Source of the DNA: Pleurobrachia bachei
Lineage: Eukaryota; Ctenophora; Tentaculata; Cydippida; Pleurobrachiidae
DNA length: 47,793 nt
Assembly (NCBI GenBank): GCA_000695325.1
Contig: AVPN01000202.1
Coordinates: 1 to 47,793, forward strand
Direction: 5' to 3'
Notes under the pieces: model-generated
Seen by the model: the letters and a program-made list of their open reading frames with translations, nothing else
The model's database searches: none
Told to the model about the DNA's origin: nothing
Position numbers and translations under genes: made by a program
Shown here: positions 29,001 through 35,600 of the stretch, piece by piece
Numbering within the stretch: the stretch's first letter is position 1
Layout: each line of letters starts with the position of its first letter

Positions 29001-30644
29001 AGGGGCCGAGCGGTTCTGGTCGGGATAAAAAGTAGTGTAGAAACCGTTGTCAAGGTTACCGTTCCTACGATGAGTACCAGAGTCAAACAATCATCAGGCT
29101 ATGTGGTGAAGTTGGTTGGTACACTGAGTCACGGTGCTGCGACTAAGGTGCTAGGAGAGCGTCGTAGGATAACCGCAGCTGGAGATCTATCTGGTAAAAC
29201 AATCTCCCGCGATGTTTCTATCCACCATGGTATCCTGGCAACGAGGCAGCTGGCAATTGCCCAAACCGGAGAACTACACCTCAACAGGGTTGTTGGATGG
29301 AAGGGAGCGAGGGTGCAGGGGTTAGTTGACGCTGTCTGCTTCACAGCCTACCACACCACCCCCAGAAGGAAGCAGATGAGGGCGCGGAGGAGGTTGAGTT
29401 ATTTGGGTAGTGCGTTCTTTTACACTACCGTGGAACATCAGCAGCTTTACAACTACAACTACCACAAAATACCTGTCATGTGGGAGGAGAAGGAGAAAGA
29501 GATGGCACAACACGAGTACTTCTTCCTGGTGAAGGAAGATAAAATGGTGGAGTACGAGTATGTGTTGTCAGTGGAACACCGCTGTTCTGGGCTCACTGTT
29601 AGCATTGTGGAAGTGGAGTTCTTTGTTACCGAGGAAATGGCTACCGTTGGTTACCATGGTTACAACATGCGACATGTTGTTGCCAGGCAACCTGGTGTAA
29701 AGATTCTCAGGGGCAACATGGTAAACGTAGGACTGGAACCTTTCAAGGAGTTCAAGGCTATCTTGATCAGAAAGACTATTGTTCCTGTGGTTGCCATGGT
29801 AAAGAGATTGCTTCGCTCACAAGGTTCAATACAGATCACACCGATCCAGCCAGTTCCCATCAAGGTACTTGTGGTACTGAGCAACAAGTTTCTGAGAGCG
29901 GTTGTCAAACTCAAACGACACCCACAGATAACGTTTACCCCGTCCACTTCGGATCACGACCATCCAACGCTAACTCTAACATCCGGTTTGAGGACAACAG
30001 AGGGACTTCTTGGTCATCATAGCAAGATAGTCTCCAGAACTCCAAGACTGACTGTTTCAACCACAAAAGTGGACCATCGAATCACAGCTTTGAAAACAGA
30101 GAACGTCGGCCAATTATCAGTCACCACTTCCATCAAAGATTCCAAAACTAAAGTTTTGGTACTCGTCACAACGGTATTGGGGCCTTCCAACAGTAACACT
30201 GGACATGTCCAGTTAGAAAGATTTGATATCCATGATTTCCCAGTCGTGGCAAAAAATATCAACGGACACAAGATTGTGATTATTTCCAGGGGTCTTGGGA
30301 GCTCTAACTTCGTCTCCTACGGCGTTACCAAGGGAACGGTCACTGTTAGTGATTCAGAACGAAACAATATCAAGGCTGTGACGAGACATGTGATAAGAAC
30401 AGTAATGTCCAACGCTGCACAACAATTCCTCGCACGACCAGTGAGAACTCTGGTAGTCGTTCGAATTTGGTGGGTTGCCCAAGCAACTGTCACCGTAAAC
30501 GGAGAGCAAGAGTCAGCTTATCAATCGAGGAAGTTGGTTGAACCGTTGATCAGGATAACAAGGGATAAGAAATTCGGTCCGGTTTCAATGAAGGTGATCA
30601 GTAAACACCAGGAGCTGGTATTTAAGACTGGAAATACCTTTTAG
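16992..30644 (+). CDS. Giant repeat protein, segment 5 (modules 3 and 4), 4550 codons
   Basis: This is the longest uninterrupted piece (frame 3). It opens with the second copy of the 14131-16986 block (to 19850), then continues the cut Cys-rich unit as if nothing had happened. Module 3 has the shared cassette at 20539-20780, SGLWR near 21030, GSIKDNGRDMFRLLRR near 21800 and EMTYNQHRIVYKLLQS near 22695. A different Cys-rich region (23310-24310) with dense CxxxC spacing leads into module 4, whose cassette is at 25797-26045. Beyond about 26.1 kb the repeats diverge more and no Cys-rich region follows. A Tyr/His/Glu-rich stretch lies near 29400-29650. The stop at 30642-30644 is followed by two more same-frame stops at 30672 and 30678, all inside a probable 50-base complemented patch; the frame then reopens. 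Confidence 0.92.
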   Translation: MDTKMIVKPWSIDPVPGLGKTSTVSVSNDIAVQPREVVRVKTGVDIAKNGYTSACTKLRIIRSGNADKTPHPIWRSTGCAKQLQLTSSKDESPQRMCSCGTLPGAIGPSKASVPKWTVLIPPTESCSSLDKFGGRKCRDVACERPCGAYGSCGKCNRGFCNTQGCFQMVCDETAITKGSCDDSKCNEKLVVQGKCRKLSCIGTCVSRMCSTDNNTCYKRIKCAKPDSKGNCSQDKPCTTAEIAEGRCQPVPCSCSNSTACKNWVAPSCAEHHHSADFCTRNGLQRSCNLGHCTKTGCYQRLCNETQIRTGNCDDQACNETMVTEGKCIKLPCSDIPVSSSCLNNTCYRRVRCGGKATCDQSKTCTETEIASGGCKEIPCSKSKTPSNYGFCKGVTLPQVSCERSLLCKDDGEPKTCLEVFCNELGCYQRLCTITEKNSGQCSHRECNDKLVTQGKCFKLPCSDIPVSDMCQDNICYKRVKCSNPDKNRSCEQTTPCTKSEIKNKRCKVVDCDSITGASLSSKTKACEGVLYPKNPCSSTSLDTSACMEPDQYTCKLNIVILIRFLTLTKETAKIQPETTLKYTGRVTVNTSITPKGLYIAGAPGHRLGSVKPAVKISLRGSTKQLRLIGVSQTVVFDGRGLLAVKRTVSRSKVYGTTRGQLLKLIQIPVTNSGSKTRSGHNVALQQALVIQSPFYIGNKKGLALSKPKTKVSSSIRVIKLPTKTGERDSIVVTATAKDHTVKVYERQFLTAFTQTLQKRTTKLVKPRVIKFTTEQRVRSGPNFRQSVSLSPVQTSQQSSHHRRSNVNMDVKVAVVYHRGTVTQSTQGSDQFTLSESSELLVGKVWPATQAVGIKNFDPRTPKCALHVTKPASEFLIMEYEFVAQPLFVIEQDGCTRGTRGFCNRNSCYQMICDNAQDSSCDDSKCNEKLFEQGKCKKLPCIGTCVSRMCSMDNNTCYKRVKCASELQKGESCDQTQPCSVTEISDGSSCVSADFTTLQDICLNNVVTTCKNWTPPKKCGPDFFYTKEFVKEHTVHIDRLDYFSRSAQLSSTCKRDAVTILPVHWLLQGQVEVTLQTHHLRKSVIYTTHRLVDPMSTISPHREPPHTVMVSRHRVALTVGVKGKHVYTEPIPSAVLGKGPSKVFLQSVHLLKNPIAVIKIQKITRASIILNGIKSERHKFKAFTRMEMTCDMIRPGSQTFFLIEDKKGDLIDEYRSRSEGPGLSDLYHVKQFLFLKQTRIKVHTIAPVISCQRVFPFQKDLLHSKARTSAESIVKVGRVESSKSAEIDRFVFETKAKDSSIKVVTYLRDELWIQKFVLQRSKLKTEVLTLLLLTKASKSHKMHILDSGLWRNDLRFTGHIRHLRKFQRRSSSKSVIRLRSRIVTTQMKDRAWYTIGTTGDIATGVHHRILSTSQGLVRGLSAEGKVQKLVIRSVTELHHRFGKVHKFLVSVSYFSKTEKLTSIRRPAIRRVDIKAVGVNSPRPELIGKFQRSEILRTFSSMKHGLGRILVYRNGAMLLEMFTGNEGKIETILRKNIAKGSSKETTSHSISISVRIKTESWFDNSKARYLIDGPIQASTKWIKVDIKIRKSSVAESEIFVTEGSIKDNGRDMFRLLRRNIFTTVNHKGVSKLVKVDFINKGLTSKTSKSHKMKHIKAIVNVLFKDLHQKHHYVTRTNRVPKVIKIKPVEITEFSPLQWGRFTVAARGRDITKHLIPITTLVAINRGLMVSSLKVLKLKIAVITEVDRNIEDEKKVTLLGEQELRTKVLFKTQMRHTEPQSSSVVLRHYHLQYAFFTFSIRNGKIELLTMTTRTFGVRRVSAIEFVSLHDPFYYRTRARKTQTSLMNTLVMQWYEKKAGTYPYPLPGTHHKHQPRHTIKTSRGRMMFHSSNEDLGAVSFFEHRGEMTYNQHRIVYKLLQSNKEQDSFVVTTKIFDESSKMFGKQRGSAGREILVTSLVKFAKLVPYQMTGHRDDMKDPPGVKYHFKHIVDVTPTYIRENWKPARSDTKITVKAWSIDPIPRISKSDNLVTQLRIAISPKRSWPVKTVVLGERPHSMCQALQLQTDRIPSLPWKTSQCRGEFQEISQPDGPPILHRVCSCNRGGKQEELIMIPKSDTCNMIPGVQCEPVHCGKMCSHSCMTNCSERCGSGQRCGRPGSRKCSRETERCLEQCGLRCDPNRKCQPPSRPCSQLEQKAGKCKKGDMLPCSPEDLKSGKCGKPPPLSCEECFVRKCESAAASDQSCKQNTRCTEEEKEDGLCKPGFCTIDRSPDTCEDRCSRLKCDSPKCARSKSKCLSLCRTETGFDCREERCVPPTRRCSDIERKSPACRGGIIHCTKRKIEAGTCGKLPDTCQFCKTRDCTKSEVTAGICTTKDNKIRCTKAETASGKCKDALCNVQKCTKCTKNDPKTGTCLERTPVPCEPRTPCMLHREFGCLSEARQLSCQIQVLIVVRHLHLAKLGDSIEQKTSMKLLVVNSPNKLERSSGTKAIVEKRSDLIGKLVQKHRVYLNGKSVKSGELFVGSSLAIQPAGLVALKKGMAGQVSYSLTNSETNLLVMSYIESTAVKKLDGHKINYQFLSMVSIVKGVSVVSRRIDGSLSTKYSKSRKVIKLALFTRDEGEFSLATTAKDESIKVYQRQFLVAMETMYAETQQKLVKPRLIEFSTDGQRQDSAEMKLFGNVSSVKSSILSHRTVHGVTPIEVKGLKLFREHRFTITTNEVSMTTPLKTGILENPVLGKTLHSQAVKLYDPQGPECHLDLHQGGTEFLVIHYQYLTQSEFTVARQHGFFYTREHYETREVHISRLDQVSQVEKRCRHQVLKKGQWWLDGDIEVTTQTHKMSQIVHYTPGYILTLRVVYGPARAPSHSVTFIRRRIHLAMSASKMASFSRPTGVVGSAKGKRRVFLRSGSIIRGPSSAARVIKLGKGRVTVLSDKADGHKVRVFARMKMTCDVIRPGSQTFFLIEDKKGDLIDEYRSKSEGPGPSDLYHVKQFLFLKQTRIRVHTIAPVISCQRVFPFQKDLLHSKAQSSVKSIVKVRRVKSSKSAEIDSFVVETSIKDDSQKVLKIFALGILHSFIGGGTSTLKQQVLVLKVTASQEKTHKIKRLSEGLWKSSAHALSGETRYHRRVIKSHGLTKMVAKPQVNILKGTLVVTMTTDLSLDAPSRVDRKYLAVIANLNSFEATSSKTTQRVVTVISKLNHATSGHSFKQTVSFVAEAEKLAALLVNEGMEMQVKALPKRVERPVLNLRSQYTMLLTHRSSVRNEPAQVLRLKTSRHFSVAGGGAVRVTKSTRIKAPSGSSRELSSHTQTYSASLFSFSSHSSKSRLYVEAKQRTGTSVKVVSLKIKSQSTKESDYFVVEWAIKDDSHKRYKLLVGNVLGVRHIRLNSKLLKLPFVTSKYKGKREKQHRAKYIFGAKDDQYKVLGLKSHAQLTAMIRGQPIQRRPYEIGEFNAGVVGMFGAHGRLHAMLDVHWRVLTIALTGSSMRSTKVKERRIRRVESVIGVDHSLPVAHTIRYNWDHVLQTHSTDHWVQRRVPSGGMEMFDSRKHHGLAFFVFTERKVWFTTFVDNYREIRVIRLEMKEYISRDEVSGVRLIYRQPAIRRHAEAINRPLVMSGYDKRPGILTPLPTTQRKKSSGHSLSMRGKVATETHPSLRHKFRRMTEVKLDNKFSKSIIIHKLSQEITDDPMWVSVNSAKITSKRPYERQRILLLYRVNRVTNMRIIRVLRTEAEPRHKVRDSPKIKLSHRYTTNFKASGVRLISQDSGRDLKSVIKAVLYAASEMEKVQLIKRILIAKAVIGIDVTMVMRLKTSAQKTSADTVSSSNSQKVVLKIGAFEQKIVKEHTIKFNVITSQEHQMMIMFRMSNARDTRANTQLAARSIVVLVGKELFTKKVVLIQSKLWKERYAGLWRFGGMKTQTTANGSSKISKFVLWAIDVTKTKRSDGHSLKLSLSLKLRKTRHHASLLQAFSASIDTKTSAKLREIKITSSVDHQTELIITSSMKDVSIKMEVETRGRAVLVGIKSSVETVVKVTVPTMSTRVKQSSGYVVKLVGTLSHGAATKVLGERRRITAAGDLSGKTISRDVSIHHGILATRQLAIAQTGELHLNRVVGWKGARVQGLVDAVCFTAYHTTPRRKQMRARRRLSYLGSAFFYTTVEHQQLYNYNYHKIPVMWEEKEKEMAQHEYFFLVKEDKMVEYEYVLSVEHRCSGLTVSIVEVEFFVTEEMATVGYHGYNMRHVVARQPGVKILRGNMVNVGLEPFKEFKAILIRKTIVPVVAMVKRLLRSQGSIQITPIQPVPIKVLVVLSNKFLRAVVKLKRHPQITFTPSTSDHDHPTLTLTSGLRTTEGLLGHHSKIVSRTPRLTVSTTKVDHRITALKTENVGQLSVTTSIKDSKTKVLVLVTTVLGPSNSNTGHVQLERFDIHDFPVVAKNINGHKIVIISRGLGSSNFVSYGVTKGTVTVSDSERNNIKAVTRHVIRTVMSNAAQQFLARPVRTLVVVRIWWVAQATVTVNGEQESAYQSRKLVEPLIRITRDKKFGPVSMKVISKHQELVFKTGNTF
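17361..18660 (+). repeat. Cys-rich region of module 2/3 (second copy)
   Basis: This is the counterpart of 14500-15790. Units 1 and 2 are almost unchanged. Unit 3 carries a cluster of changes (CLEVFCNELGCYQRLC in place of CLEGFCNDSGCYQKLC). Confidence 0.85.
19660..20050 (+). repeat. Single Cys-rich unit inserted within module 3
   Basis: One unit of the same kind (TRGFCNRNSCYQMIC, then CNEKLFEQGKC and TCVSRMCSMDNNTCYKRVKC) sits just before an FFYTKE strand, a place where modules 1, 2 and 4 have none. Its truncated first copy is at 16795-16986. Confidence 0.8.
20539..20780 (+). repeat. DNA-conserved cassette, module 3
   Basis: It has the same cassette with slightly more changes (Val to Met in DMIRPG, Lys to Arg in YRSRSEG). 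The left flank (FKAFTRMEM) already differs. Confidence 0.88.
23310..24310 (+). repeat. Divergent Cys-rich region before module 4
   Basis: The region is about 330 residues long and very rich in Cys, with short spacings (CGKMCSHSCMTNCSERC). Two related halves carry ERCLEQCGLRCD and SKCLSLCRTETGFDC, each followed by CxPPxRxCS. It ends with KCTKCTKNDPKTGTC. It occupies the place of the three-unit Cys-rich regions of other modules but has a different pattern. Confidence 0.8.
25797..26045 (+). repeat. DNA-conserved cassette, module 4
   Basis: It is nearly the same as the module 1 and 2 cassettes. The similarity fades after QKDLLHSKA at about 26045. Confidence 0.88.
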
Positions 30645-30684
30645 TGTCTACTTTTCCTTTTCTGCTACCACTAGTTCTAACAAT
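30635..30684. other. Probable 50-base complemented patch B (no second copy)
   Basis: Three same-frame stops (30642, 30672, 30678) lie in 39 bases, with the same frame open before and after. The in-place complement is free of stops and reads ITDEKEKTMVIKIV, typical of this protein. A 50-base patch must start at 30631-30642 and end at 30680-30691. Confidence 0.78.
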
Positions 30685-31886
30685 TAGTTAGACACGCCGT
30701 TCTAAAAGGCAACCAAGTCACTAGCATGAGGTTTACGCATAGGCAAAAGGCCTCACATAGCAGCAGAAGTGTGGTAAGAGTTAAAACCTCGCTCGCTGTG
30801 GTAGGCGAAATAGTAGGTTATCGGCTCTTGAAGCACTCCAGTTATAAGTGGCCTCAGTTTGGGCAAACCTCAAAAGAGGGAAACATTCACACAGTTTCTT
30901 ATACCGGCTCAAGAGTGGCATTTGTTTCCATGGCAACCATTGGAAGGAAGCAATTGTCTCCTAGAGAACAGGCCACTACAGTAGCTCGGAAAGTGGACAA
31001 TCGAGTCAAAATATCGAACTCAGCTGAAAGGGATATGTTTGTGGTGACAACTAAAATGAAGACAAGCACCAGAAAGTCCTTCCGCTTGTTTGATATTGCT
31101 GTAAGAGGAAGGAGCTATGTGTCAACAAATGGAAAACTGTCCCTGTGGAAGATGGAGTTACACCGCCTAGCTGGGAAGATTGTCATAAGAAACGAGGCGA
31201 AGAGGGTTATTGATATTCATACAATATTCAATTCTTTCGGGCACACCAGAATGCGGTACAGCGTAGGAAAATTACGGATTAAAACAAACCCAGTAAGGAA
31301 GATTCGACCAATCATAGAATCAGCTAAGAGTTTGAAATCAGGCTCTTTAGCTGTACTTGAAAGAGGAATAAATAAGGAACGTGGTCCCGGAGTTTCCATT
31401 GCTTCCGTAGGAATCAAACTCACTTGGTCAGTTACTATGGTGATATCCAAAGAGAATTCTAGACGGAAGATCACTATTACCAAAGACAAGATTACCGTAC
31501 CAGGGAGCGTGAAGTACTTTGCCAGTCAGCGTACCAGTGTACAAATTGGCCTGCCGGTTGCCATAGAAACAAAACCGCAACACCGAACTCTTTCTTCAAA
31601 GGAGGGAAAGTATCACGGTCTTCCATACCACATCTTCTCCACCCGGCCTGTTTCTGTGATTCAGCACGTGGAATTAACACGGAGGATGAGAGCCCATTTC
31701 CTCACCTCGAAACAGTACGCTAGTGGCAGCGAGAGGAAGGGGTTGAAGCGGTTTTTCTATCGTGAGCACCCCCGAATGAGAGTTGCATTCACACAGTTTC
31801 TTATACCGGCTCAAGAGTGGCATTTGTTTCCATGTCAACCATTGGAAGGATGCAATTGTCTCCTAGAGAACAGGCCACTACAGTAG
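30681..31886 (+). CDS. Giant repeat protein, segment 6 (first copy of block 4)
   Basis: The frame is the same (3) as the preceding segment and is open again from 30681, with its first ATG at 30726. It encodes basic beta-type repeats with the signature ERDMFVVTTKMKTSTRKS near 31030. At about 31785 the sequence jumps back to a copy of 30884 onward, offset 902 bp, which changes the frame. The last 35 residues, from the point where FTQFLIPAQEWH appears, are therefore junction nonsense ending at 31886. No start or ribosome binding context is seen. It is an internal part of the same protein. Confidence 0.85.
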   Translation, partial: QLVRHAVLKGNQVTSMRFTHRQKASHSSRSVVRVKTSLAVVGEIVGYRLLKHSSYKWPQFGQTSKEGNIHTVSYTGSRVAFVSMATIGRKQLSPREQATTVARKVDNRVKISNSAERDMFVVTTKMKTSTRKSFRLFDIAVRGRSYVSTNGKLSLWKMELHRLAGKIVIRNEAKRVIDIHTIFNSFGHTRMRYSVGKLRIKTNPVRKIRPIIESAKSLKSGSLAVLERGINKERGPGVSIASVGIKLTWSVTMVISKENSRRKITITKDKITVPGSVKYFASQRTSVQIGLPVAIETKPQHRTLSSKEGKYHGLPYHIFSTRPVSVIQHVELTRRMRAHFLTSKQYASGSERKGLKRFFYREHPRMRVAFTQFLIPAQEWHLFPCQPLEGCNCLLENRPLQ

Positions 31887-32688
31887 CTCGGAAAGTGGAC
31901 AATCGAGTCAAAATATCGAACTCAGCTGAAAGGGATATGTTTGTGGTGACAACTAAAATGAAGACAAGCACCAGAAAGTCCTTCCGCTTGTTTGATATTG
32001 CTGTAAGAGGAAGGAGCTATGTGTCAACAAATGGAAAACTGTCCCTGTGGAAGATGGAGTTACACCGCCTAGCTGGGAAGATTGTCATAAGAAACGAGGC
32101 GAAGAGGGTTATTGATATTCATACAATATTCAATTCTTTCGGGCACACCAGAATGCGGTACAGCGTAGGAAAATTACGGATTAAAACAAACCCAGTAAGG
32201 AAGATTCGACCAATCATAGAATCAGCTAAGAGTTTGAAATCAGGCTCTTTAGCTGTACTTGAAAGAGGAATAAATAAGGAACGTGGTCCCGGAGTTTCCA
32301 TTGCTTCCGTAGGAATCAAACTCACTTGGTCAGTTACTATGGTGATATCCAAAGAGAATTCTAGACGGAAGATCACTATTACCAAAGACAAGATTACCGT
32401 ACCAGGGAGCGTGAAGTACTTTGCCAGTCAGCGTACCAGTGTACAAATTGGCCTGCCGGTTGCCATAGAAACAAAACCGCAACACCGAACTCTTTCTTCA
32501 AAGGAGGGAAAGTATCACGGTCTTCCATACCACATCTTCTCCACCCGGCCTGTTTCTGTGATTCAGCACGTGGAATTAACACGGAGGATGAGAGCCCATT
32601 TCCTCACCTCGAAACAGTACGCTAGTGGCAGCGAGAGGAAGGGGTTGAAGCGGTTTTTCTATCGTGAGCACCCCCGAATGAGAGTTGT
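30884..32688 (+). repeat. Tandem block duplication 4, offset 902 bp
   Basis: Bases 30884-31785 and 31786-32687 are almost identical. A few differences lie near the left end, such as tggcaacc versus tgtcaacc. The offset is 2 mod 3. Confidence 0.95.
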
Positions 32689-35600
32689 CGCGGAGTGGGA
32701 TCAGGGAATCCTTACTCCAATCATGAAATGGGAAATGTCTAGAGGAAAACTCCATCCCCTACCAACAACTGGTCGAGAGTTACAGCCAGGACACACGGTA
32801 AGACTGGAACGGAGGAGGATTGTCTACTACCTGGTGAGAACTCTTGAACACTCAAAAACGATGGGATCCGCACGAAGTGAAACAAGGTTCACCCAGTTTA
32901 GAGTGGTGATTAAGCTCATTACCAAGACTGCAGATCAACCCGCCATGGGATTCATCACATCCATCAACGATGATTCCAAATCTATCTTTAGATTACAGAT
33001 CTGGAGGGCCTGGAGTACAGAAGTTGTGGAAGGAAAGTATGGTACAAAACTAGTTCCGAGGACCAACCCGAAACCGAGGTCAAAGACGTCAGACAGCCAT
33101 AAACTGACAGCATTTGTGGGTTTCCATGACAACTCTGCTACAGAATTAGGACGCCGAACAGCCACATCCTTCCCCTCACTCAGTACAAAACACCGTGTAA
33201 CCCCAGTTCTTTATGCCGCGTCGGAAAGAACAGATGTGACATCTACGGTTGCCTACCCGCAGCCGGACACCCTAGTTGACACGGATCCTCGCCATCACAT
33301 GGCAACAAAGCATTTCCACGTGGCAGTTCTCCGGGGAGAGATGCAGATCTGTGGATTGTACACAAGAGGCTCAGTGAGTCGGTGGGTCAGGTTATCTAAC
33401 ACTCCGGGGAGACATCAAGGAGATTTCAGGAGGCATCGCCTTAAAAAGACAGCTCGACAGGCTGGGGAACTGGAGAAAGTGTACATTTGTGCAGATATGA
33501 AGAGAGCGACATTGAAAAGAGTTCGGTTCAAACTTGCCGAGCCCGATTTCAAAATAATTTCTGGACACCAGATTAAACTGGTCTTGGTAACGGTGATCAA
33601 GATGCGGAAATATCTTACTATGAAACATCTTGGTGACACACACAGCCTTGTATCCGGTAAAGCAGTGCGAGTATTGAGAAGAACCATTCAAAGACCAACC
33701 AGCAAGGGGGCAGTGAGTATTTCGGTGACGACTTTAGCAGCTCACCGAGTGAGAAAAGTTAACAAAATATTACGAACTGTTTCCAGGGAATACAGATACT
33801 ACACATCACGGGTCAGCAGGATGGAAGAAACACGTCCTTTCATGGATAAAGAAGGCGGAAAGGTACTAGAAAGGCATACCATCAAATCTTTTGTCTCTGC
33901 GGAGGTTTCTAACAATAAACCTACGCTTCATCTCGTCCTCACATTACCTGTAACACTGAAGAACAAATCTGGTATAAGGGATCGAGCTCACATTAAACTT
34001 ACTACTTCTATGAGGATGGTATCAGAGGTGACAGTACATCTGAAAATGAGAGATGACAGTCCCAAAGTGTCCGGATTTTCCCGCCTTTCGGTAATGAAGA
34101 GATCTTACTGTCTGATTGGAGTGGACCCAACTAAGATAGGTCGTTGGGAATTGAGACTCCGCGATAATACAAATGATGCACCCAAGATAGGCTTTGTGAT
34201 GGAGCTGAAATCTGTTATGGAAGTGCAAAGATTCCGTCTCCGCCTTTACCGAGAGGTAACCATGGATACCGGATTCAATGTTCGTGTTCTTCCAAAGATC
34301 ATGTACACCTCTGTTGGTGACACGGAAATATACCGCGGAAGTGACAGTTTTACCGAGATGATAACATACAGAGACACACGACATACCCTCTCCATTGAGA
34401 CGGTTGGAGCTCGCATATGCAGCAGCTCCTTCATAAAGCTTGTCAAGGGTCGTGGTGATAAAATCGCTCCTTCATCAACAAGTTGTGAATTCAAAGCACG
34501 TGTCAAAAAGCTGGTTTACTTTGTCGGTAACGGTTATGTCCAGGTCACTGGAAAAGCCCCTAAAATCACCTTGATAACCAATCTTAGCTTCGCTCTATCT
34601 CGTCTGGGAACCACCCGACTATCAATCGACCACCACATGTTACGGGTAACAGGTCAAGGTATTCAACCGCGACGAATTCCACCTCTAGTGACCCTGGCTT
34701 TCCACAACCAAGGCCCATCTTCAGATTTCGAGAGCGGCAACCAGAAACGGCTACCCGTCAAACTAAAAATCTCCGTAGCACAGTCTCGCGGGTACACTGA
34801 ACAAAGACCAACTGTAACAGTTGTTCGGCGTCTCCCGTTGATACCAAGTTCACGTGAAGCTGAGGGACACACAAGGCCTTCATCAAAGATAATCCTCACA
34901 AAAAACAGCGTGTCATCGCTTGTTTTGAGGAAAGTTCGGCCCAATGAAATCAAGACCGTGGTGACCACTCGGTTTGTTAAGTATGATATTTCTCAGGTAT
35001 CCACCGATCTGACTGCTTCTCTAAGCATCACTACCATTACAAAAGATGAGTCAATAAAGGTTCGGAGGATTCAAAAAGTCAACTTATCTAGGGCTACTCG
35101 TGTTATTGCTCAAGAAAAGACCAATGAAAGAATCATGACCATTGTCGTAAAAACAAGAAAAGAAAAGGGCCATGGAATAATCATTCAAGACCCAAAGTTT
35201 TCTGTTTCACTACACCACAATATCTTCTCCATTAGCCACCGCCAGTTACCCCGGCAACACACTCGGATTCACGCTGTTGAACTAATTAGGATGAGAGTGA
35301 CTGACAGAGACAGTGAACCCACTCCCAGATCCTCTGTGATCTCTTCAAACCTGGTGCAGGTGCATCATGGCAAGAAGATGTTTACTGAGGTGACCGTTAT
35401 TGTTTGCCATCGCCAACCAAAATGCCGCCCTCCCGGGTTACCAAGACAACGCGGCAAACGAAATAGTGGTGATAATACAGATGATAAAAGATATGAAGGT
35501 GATGAAAATAGTCTTCCTGATTGTGAGCGGGAAGCTAAACGAAGCTGCCATAAAAGACACGATCCTGACTGTGAGCGGGAAGCTAAACGAAGCTGCCATA

